DNA of 64,000 nt from DATKWS01 sp035529435 (GTDB taxonomy: Bacteria > Krumholzibacteriota > Krumholzibacteriia > Krumholzibacteriales > Krumholzibacteriaceae). Position 1 is the first letter of the stretch. Each line of letters starts with the position of its first letter. Location of the stretch: the NCBI GenBank assembly GCA_035529435.1, contig DATKWS010000113.1:29164-93163 (forward strand). The letters are read 5' to 3'. The notes beneath the pieces were generated by a model. It made no database searches. It worked only from the letters and a program-made list of their open reading frames with translations, and was not told the origin of the DNA. Shown piece after piece: positions 59,571 through 64,000 of the stretch. A program made the position numbers and the translations under genes.

Positions 59571-61337
59571 ATGATCCACCGTAAGAGCATCATCATCGCG
59601 GGAGCGGCGATCATCTGCATGATCGGCGCATGCGGCCGCCGCGCCGACAAACCGGTATCGTCGAGCAGGCGGAACTACCGGGCGATCGTTTCCGATGCGA
59701 CCCGCCTCTACACCCGCCTGCATCCGCTCAGAAGCTCGCAGCTCGAACTGTACGGTGCGGACTCCGTCCTCTTCACCTTCTCTCCCGATGAGATCGAGGA
59801 CGCGAACGGGGAGATCGAACAGCTGCTCGACGCCGCATCCCGCATCAAACCGGCGCACCTCGATGAGGCGGCCGTCGCAAATCTGACATTCATCATCCTC
59901 TGGTTGGAGGGTGAACGTTTCACCTTCGAGGACCTCGCCCCCCACCGGCGGAATCCCCTCCTCTATTGCTGGATCGTGGAGGAAGCGCTGTTCGGTATAC
60001 CTTCACGGGAGCAGCCGCCGTACGCGGGTGAGCGGGAATCATACGAAACCCGCATCGCCAGGATCCCGCTGCTCCTCTCGAACGCGGAGCGGTTTCTCGA
60101 AAACCCGGCCGAGCCGAACCTCACACTCGCACAGAAGCGGATCGCCGGCCTGCGAGCCGCCATCGGCGAGCTGGAAACACTGCTCACCGGCCGGTACGGC
60201 GGGAGCATCGCCGCCCTCGAGCCGGCGCGCCGTTCCCTCGACGGATTCTCACGGTTCCTCGACGATGATCTCTCCGGGCGAGCGCACGGGAGCATCCTGA
60301 TCGGCTCGGAGAACCTCTCGCGGATATTCCTGTACGACGAGTGCCTCACGATCGATGCGAGTTGGATTGAGCGTGAAGGCTCCCAGCTCATCGAGCGGCT
60401 CAGGCAACGTGCCTCGTCGGCGCGGAGGCGGATCGAGGCCATCCAACTGTCGCCATCTCCCATCGAACCGCAGCAGTCGGGACTCGACAGCGTGCTGCTC
60501 GGCTGGTATCAGGGGGAACGGCCGTTCGGTGCACAGGGACCGAACTCGAGAGGAACCGCTGCACCCACCCTTCTGCGCCATATCGAGGCGCTCGAGCATG
60601 CGGCGGCCGGCATGGGCGGATTCGGTGAACGACCCGCCGCACCCCCCCTCGTGGTACGCGATGCGGGCGGAATCCGGCGCTCCTGTCTCCCCACGAATCC
60701 ATACCTCACCCCCCCGATCCCGCGGACGGTGCTCGTATCGGCGATCCCCCCGTCCCCTTTCGCCGGGCAGCCCTGCCGGGAGTACATCGTTCACCGTCCA
60801 TCGAACGGGGCGATGGACATCGATGATTACACCTATGCCCTTCTCAGGGTTCTCTACCCGGTTCGCACGGGCGAGCGCCTCCCCTGCATCGCCGCGGACA
60901 CGGTCAGAACGATCCTTTCCAGCGAAACCTACCGCAACGGCTGGAATCATATGATCCTCGAAGACCTGATCGATGGGTTCCGCATGCACCGCTCGGAGCT
61001 GGAGCTCCGGCTCATCGAGGAAGACATTCTGGCGATCGCACGAACGCAGGTTGTCCTGCGCCTGCACTCAGGAACATTCACATCCTCATCGGCGATCGAT
61101 TACCTCGCGCAAACCGTCCCTGGTCTCACGGTTGATGAAGCGCGGGCCGAATACATCCTCGCATCCGTCTCCCCGTCGATCGCGTACCGCGGCATCGCAC
61201 TGCTTATCACCGAGGATATGCTCAAGCAGGGTACCCTGTCCCGGGGGAACGACCCGCCGCGGCGCCGCCTCCGGGAACTTATGCGCCGCCATGCCGGCCT
61301 TCCCCTCTCCCTGATACGGGAAACACTGGATGAATGA
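59571..61337 (+). CDS. DUF885-like lipoprotein lacking the HExxPGHH metal motif
   Basis: 588 residues. Lipobox ICMIGACGRR gives a lipoprotein. The middle matches DUF885 in layout (NPLLYCWIVEEALFGIP, ESYETRIARIPLLLSNAERFL, then the late SSAIDYLAQTVPGLTVDEARAEY and SPSIAYRGIALL). DUF885 proteins normally hold a metal site H-E-x-x-P-G-H-H; here no HE pair of that kind occurs and the matching place reads LRVLYPVRTGERL, so it looks catalytically dead or altered. Family assignment is by pattern only. Confidence 0.6.
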   Translation: MIHRKSIIIAGAAIICMIGACGRRADKPVSSSRRNYRAIVSDATRLYTRLHPLRSSQLELYGADSVLFTFSPDEIEDANGEIEQLLDAASRIKPAHLDEAAVANLTFIILWLEGERFTFEDLAPHRRNPLLYCWIVEEALFGIPSREQPPYAGERESYETRIARIPLLLSNAERFLENPAEPNLTLAQKRIAGLRAAIGELETLLTGRYGGSIAALEPARRSLDGFSRFLDDDLSGRAHGSILIGSENLSRIFLYDECLTIDASWIEREGSQLIERLRQRASSARRRIEAIQLSPSPIEPQQSGLDSVLLGWYQGERPFGAQGPNSRGTAAPTLLRHIEALEHAAAGMGGFGERPAAPPLVVRDAGGIRRSCLPTNPYLTPPIPRTVLVSAIPPSPFAGQPCREYIVHRPSNGAMDIDDYTYALLRVLYPVRTGERLPCIAADTVRTILSSETYRNGWNHMILEDLIDGFRMHRSELELRLIEEDILAIARTQVVLRLHSGTFTSSSAIDYLAQTVPGLTVDEARAEYILASVSPSIAYRGIALLITEDMLKQGTLSRGNDPPRRRLRELMRRHAGLPLSLIRETLDE

Positions 61338-61396
61338 ACTTCGGGCCCAGCTCCCCGCGTGATCGAATACACCTCCGCATCATCCCGTGCGGCCGT

Positions 61397-63124
61397 TTAT
61401 TGCGAAAGCGTGAAACCCTCCGCACGGTACACCATGTTCCCGCCGACCACCGTCGCCAGCACCTCGATGTGCGGGATATCGCGGTGCGGGATGGTCATGA
61501 TATCCCGGGAGAGCACGACGAAATCGGCCAGCTTGCCGGGGACAAGCGAGCCCCGGCGCTCCTCCTCGTGCGCGGCATAGGCGGCATCGATCGTAAATGC
61601 CCTGACCGCCTCATCGATCGTCAGGCGCTCGGACGGTATCCAGCCTCCGCCCGGATTTCCGTCGAGATCCTGGCGCGTCACGGCCGCGTAGATGCCGAGC
61701 AGCGGGTCGATCGATTCGACGGGAAAATCCGATCCACCCGGTATCCTGCATCCCGATGCGATCAATGTGCGCCACGCGTAGGCCCCGGCGATGCGATCAG
61801 GGCCGAGGCGCTCCCCGGCCCAGCCCATATCCGAGGTGCAGTGGGTGAACTGCATCGAGGGGATGACACCGAGCGCGGAGAACCGCGGTATATCGCCCGG
61901 TGAAACGATCTGCGCATGCTCGATACGATGCCGCATGTCGGGCGACGGGAAGGCTTTCAGCACCTTCTCGCAGACATCCAGCGCGATCCTGTTGCCGCGG
62001 TCGCCGATCGCATGGATGGCCAGCTGGAATCCGCCCCGGTGGCATACGGCAGCCCGCCGGTAGAGCTCATCCGGCGCGATCGCCAGGATACCGCTGTTTC
62101 CGGCATCGTCACTGTAGTCCTCGAGGAGGGCCGCGCTCCGGGCGCCGAGTGAGCCGTCCGTATAGAACTTCACGCCGACGATGGAGAGATGGTCGCCGGC
62201 GTACCCTACAAGCGGGCCGGCCGCAACGAGGCTGTCGAGATCGGGAGCGTCGTACTGGTAATAGATCACGAGACGCAGGGGCAATGCGTCTTCTGCCAGC
62301 AGCTCCCTGTACAGGGAAATCGTCTCGGCTCTCACTCCCATCTCGTGAATGCCGACGAGCCCGGCGGCGAGGCACTCACGCGCGGCCAGCGCGATCAACC
62401 GTTTCTTCTCCTCCCGGGTGAGCGTGGGTACGGCGTCCGATACGAACGCCATGGCCTCGTCGATCAAGAGGCCGGTCGGTTCCCCCCCGGCGTCACGCGG
62501 TATTCTACCGCCGGGGGGATCGGGAGTCTCCCGCGTTATACGGGCGATGCGAAGCGCCTCGGTATTCGCGACGGCGGCATGCCCGCAGACCCTGATCAGG
62601 TAGACGGGATGGTGCGGTGCGACGGCATCGAGCGCGTGCCGGTCGGGATAGACCGGTTCGGGCCAGTCGTTCTGATCCCATCCCCGTCCCACGATCCAGT
62701 GCCCCGCCGGTACGTCTTCCAGGCGGGCCGCAACCATGGCCATGACCGCTTCGGGCGAATCCGTTCCCACCAGGTCGATCCGGGAAAGGTTCTTGGCGTA
62801 GCCATAGAAATGAGCATGCGCGTCGACGAATCCGGGCAGGACGGTTGTACCCTGGAGGTCGTACAGCGCCGTCTCCGCGCCCGCAAGGGCGCGCATATCC
62901 TCGGTGCTTCCGACACCCGCGATCCTGCCGCCGCCGACGGCCATCGCCTCGGCCACGGGCGTCGCCTCTGCCAGGGTATATATCGTTCCATTGAAGAATA
63001 CGGCATCCACGTGTGATCCCCCCCACTCTGCGGCGCATGCCGCGGCACCGCCGCTGCAGGGCCGGTGCGAAACGATCGCCAGTGCGAACAGCACGGCGCA
63101 CAGCGCCGGTATCGACCTTTTCAT
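61397..63124 (-). CDS. Exported YtcJ-type amidohydrolase
   Basis: 575 residues. Signal peptide (SIPALCAVLFALAIVSH), then an amidohydrolase family 3 barrel: VLPGFVDAHAHFYGY (HxH), VYLIRVCGHAAVANTEAL, VGVKFYTDGSLGARSAALLEDY, AIHAIGDRGNRIALD, RHRIEHAQIVSPGD and GSDFPVESIDPL with the metal Asp. Substrate unknown; relatives act on N-acyl amino acids or amides. ATG 63124 has GGAGGAG upstream. Confidence 0.9.
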   Translation of the reverse strand: MKRSIPALCAVLFALAIVSHRPCSGGAAACAAEWGGSHVDAVFFNGTIYTLAEATPVAEAMAVGGGRIAGVGSTEDMRALAGAETALYDLQGTTVLPGFVDAHAHFYGYAKNLSRIDLVGTDSPEAVMAMVAARLEDVPAGHWIVGRGWDQNDWPEPVYPDRHALDAVAPHHPVYLIRVCGHAAVANTEALRIARITRETPDPPGGRIPRDAGGEPTGLLIDEAMAFVSDAVPTLTREEKKRLIALAARECLAAGLVGIHEMGVRAETISLYRELLAEDALPLRLVIYYQYDAPDLDSLVAAGPLVGYAGDHLSIVGVKFYTDGSLGARSAALLEDYSDDAGNSGILAIAPDELYRRAAVCHRGGFQLAIHAIGDRGNRIALDVCEKVLKAFPSPDMRHRIEHAQIVSPGDIPRFSALGVIPSMQFTHCTSDMGWAGERLGPDRIAGAYAWRTLIASGCRIPGGSDFPVESIDPLLGIYAAVTRQDLDGNPGGGWIPSERLTIDEAVRAFTIDAAYAAHEEERRGSLVPGKLADFVVLSRDIMTIPHRDIPHIEVLATVVGGNMVYRAEGFTLSQ

Positions 63125-63391
63125 TCGACAGCTCCTCCGTCGTGATCGTTTCGGTGATACGGCGCCGCCCGGCGCCGTGTAGAGTACTCGTACAGCCTCC
63201 ATCACCCGGGCGCGATACTAGCACGCCGGCCACCTCGGGTCGAGCGGCAATTCGCCCCCGCCGGGAATGGGCATCCGAGAACGGGACCGCCCGCCCTCGC
63301 GGCCCGCCCCTTCCGGCGCATCGCCATGCGGACACCGAACGGGCCGTGAAAATGCGAGGATAGGCCGGAGGTCGGCATGAGCGATCTTTGG
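63125..63391. other. Intergenic region without recognised content
   Basis: Between the amidohydrolase start and the rhomboid promoter nothing beyond GC-rich spacer is seen; the divergent layout suggests it holds the amidohydrolase promoter, which was not identified. Confidence 0.4.
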
Positions 63392-63420
63392 TTGCCTCTG
63401 ATCGGTAAATTCGTTATTAT
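63392..63420 (+). promoter_or_regulatory. Promoter of the rhomboid gene
   Basis: TTGCCT (63392-63397), 17 bases, TATTAT (63415-63420), 36 bases before ATG 63456. Confidence 0.55.
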
Positions 63421-63455
63421 GATAGAAATTTTCCGTACCAAGGAATGGATATATC

Positions 63456-64000
63456 ATGCCGTATTATCACAGATATTCCTCGAATCCCGCAGGGAGCTTC
63501 TTCCAGGGCGGTGTTATCAAGAAGCTCATCATCGCCAATGTCGCCGTGTTCATTCTTCAGTTGATACTCCTGCGCACCCCCTTCGATTACTACTTCGCCC
63601 TCTATCCGAAACTCGTGGTCTCGCGGGGGTACATCTGGCAGCTCGTAACCTACATGTTTCTCCACGGCGGCATCTTCCACCTGGCCATCAACATGTTCAT
63701 CATCTGGATGTTCGGTGCGCCCCTCGAGAGACTCTGGGGAAGCAGCCGCTTTCTGAAATTCTACTTCGTATGCGGTCTCGGCGGCGCCGTCTTCAGTTTC
63801 ATCTTCGCCTACAATACGGCGGTGATCGGCGCGTCGGGGGCCGGCTACGGCATCCTGCTCGCATACGCGGTGCTTTTTCCGTATAACGAGATATATGTTT
63901 GGGGAATCTTTCCAATGAAGGCCCGCACCCTCGTGATCATCATAGCCGCCGTAGAATTCGTGAGCGGCATCAGCGGCGGGACGGGCATTGCGCATTTCGC
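63456..64000 (+). CDS. Rhomboid-family intramembrane serine protease, N-terminal part
   Basis: 181 codons are visible before the window ends; the frame is open at the edge. ATG 63456 follows AAGGA. Helices include IIANVAVFILQLILL, and the rhomboid landmarks are all there: YIWQLVTYMFLHGGIFHLAINMF (two parts), GAPLERLWGSSRFLKFY, the nucleophile Ser in IGASGAGYGILLA, and the start of the catalytic-His helix (GTGIAHF) at the very end. An active site Ser and His suggest a working protease. Confidence 0.9.
   Translation, partial: MPYYHRYSSNPAGSFFQGGVIKKLIIANVAVFILQLILLRTPFDYYFALYPKLVVSRGYIWQLVTYMFLHGGIFHLAINMFIIWMFGAPLERLWGSSRFLKFYFVCGLGGAVFSFIFAYNTAVIGASGAGYGILLAYAVLFPYNEIYVWGIFPMKARTLVIIIAAVEFVSGISGGTGIAHF

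Noticed and set aside
1..64000. tRNA, rRNA, CRISPR or full IS elements
   Set aside because: None was recognised on reading; no regular spaced repeats and no transposase motifs were seen, though small RNAs cannot be excluded without computation.

Overview
ORGANISM. The window is GC-rich, gene-dense chromosomal DNA from an uncultured-type diderm bacterium. A complete tolQ-tolR-tolA-tolB-pal-cpoB cluster, many lipoproteins and beta-barrel-like exported proteins indicate an outer membrane. Large secreted propeller proteins, one ending in an FlgD-Ig/T9SS-like C-terminal domain, together with Rnf and system II cytochrome c maturation genes, point by inference to the FCB superphylum or a related candidate phylum (Krumholzibacteriota/Eisenbacteria-like). 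No rRNA or tRNA gene, CRISPR array or complete insertion sequence was seen. LAYOUT. 1-4067 (minus): rnfABCDG, an ion-pumping ferredoxin:NAD+ oxidoreductase, cut by the window edge inside rnfG. 4.3-9.5 kb: a FemAB-like acyltransferase, a radical SAM protein, an unknown protein with its own promoter followed by a Cas4/AddB-like Fe-S nuclease, and diaminopropionate ammonia-lyase. 9.6-15 kb: glycogen phosphorylase, an outer-membrane-type gene with an in-frame TGA in its signal peptide, and a lipoprotein built of fourteen 39-residue repeats. 15-23.1 kb (minus): Tol-Pal genes running into two CNNM/CorC-type CBS proteins and a DUF1611 protein. 23.5-29.9 kb: a DUF4384 protein with an aromatic block, a CXXCH motif and an Arg-rich tail; then thrC, pgeF, a thiamine-binding protein, an aminotransferase and a barrel protein. 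29.9-32.2 kb: an EIIA / CBS / ArsB-type permease operon. 32.4-36.8 kb (minus): eight tightly packed genes containing two ECF sigma/anti-sigma pairs, a YbjQ protein, a metallo-beta-lactamase-fold (MBL) hydrolase and two CnrX/Spy-like periplasmic sensors. 37-44 kb (minus): DUF4870 and DUF4097 proteins, archaeal-type fructose-bisphosphate aldolase/phosphatase, an MBL hydrolase, SAM hydrolase, patatin and a glycosyltransferase-TPR protein. 44.3-49.9 kb: cutA, a 221-bp palindromic MITE-like element, a phosphodiesterase, a sugar kinase, cstA, NUDIX and a ThiI/MnmA-like ATP pyrophosphatase. 49.9-55.1 kb (minus): a peptide-type ABC operon (binding lipoprotein and two permeases, no ATPase) with a membrane-anchored beta-CASP MBL protein between binding protein and permeases. 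55.4-64 kb: a secreted propeller protein, ccsB/resB, a DUF885-like lipoprotein without its metal motif, a YtcJ-type amidohydrolase and the start of a rhomboid protease. HOW IT FITS. Rnf, FBP aldolase/phosphatase, glycogen phosphorylase, CstA, diaminopropionate lyase and a peptide importer suggest a fermentative or respiratory heterotroph that uses amino acids and peptides and can run gluconeogenesis. The most unusual items are the beta-CASP protein inside the ABC operon, the nested double-ECF operon, the MITE-like palindrome, the aromatic/CXXCH/Arg-rich protein and the nonsense codon in a signal peptide.
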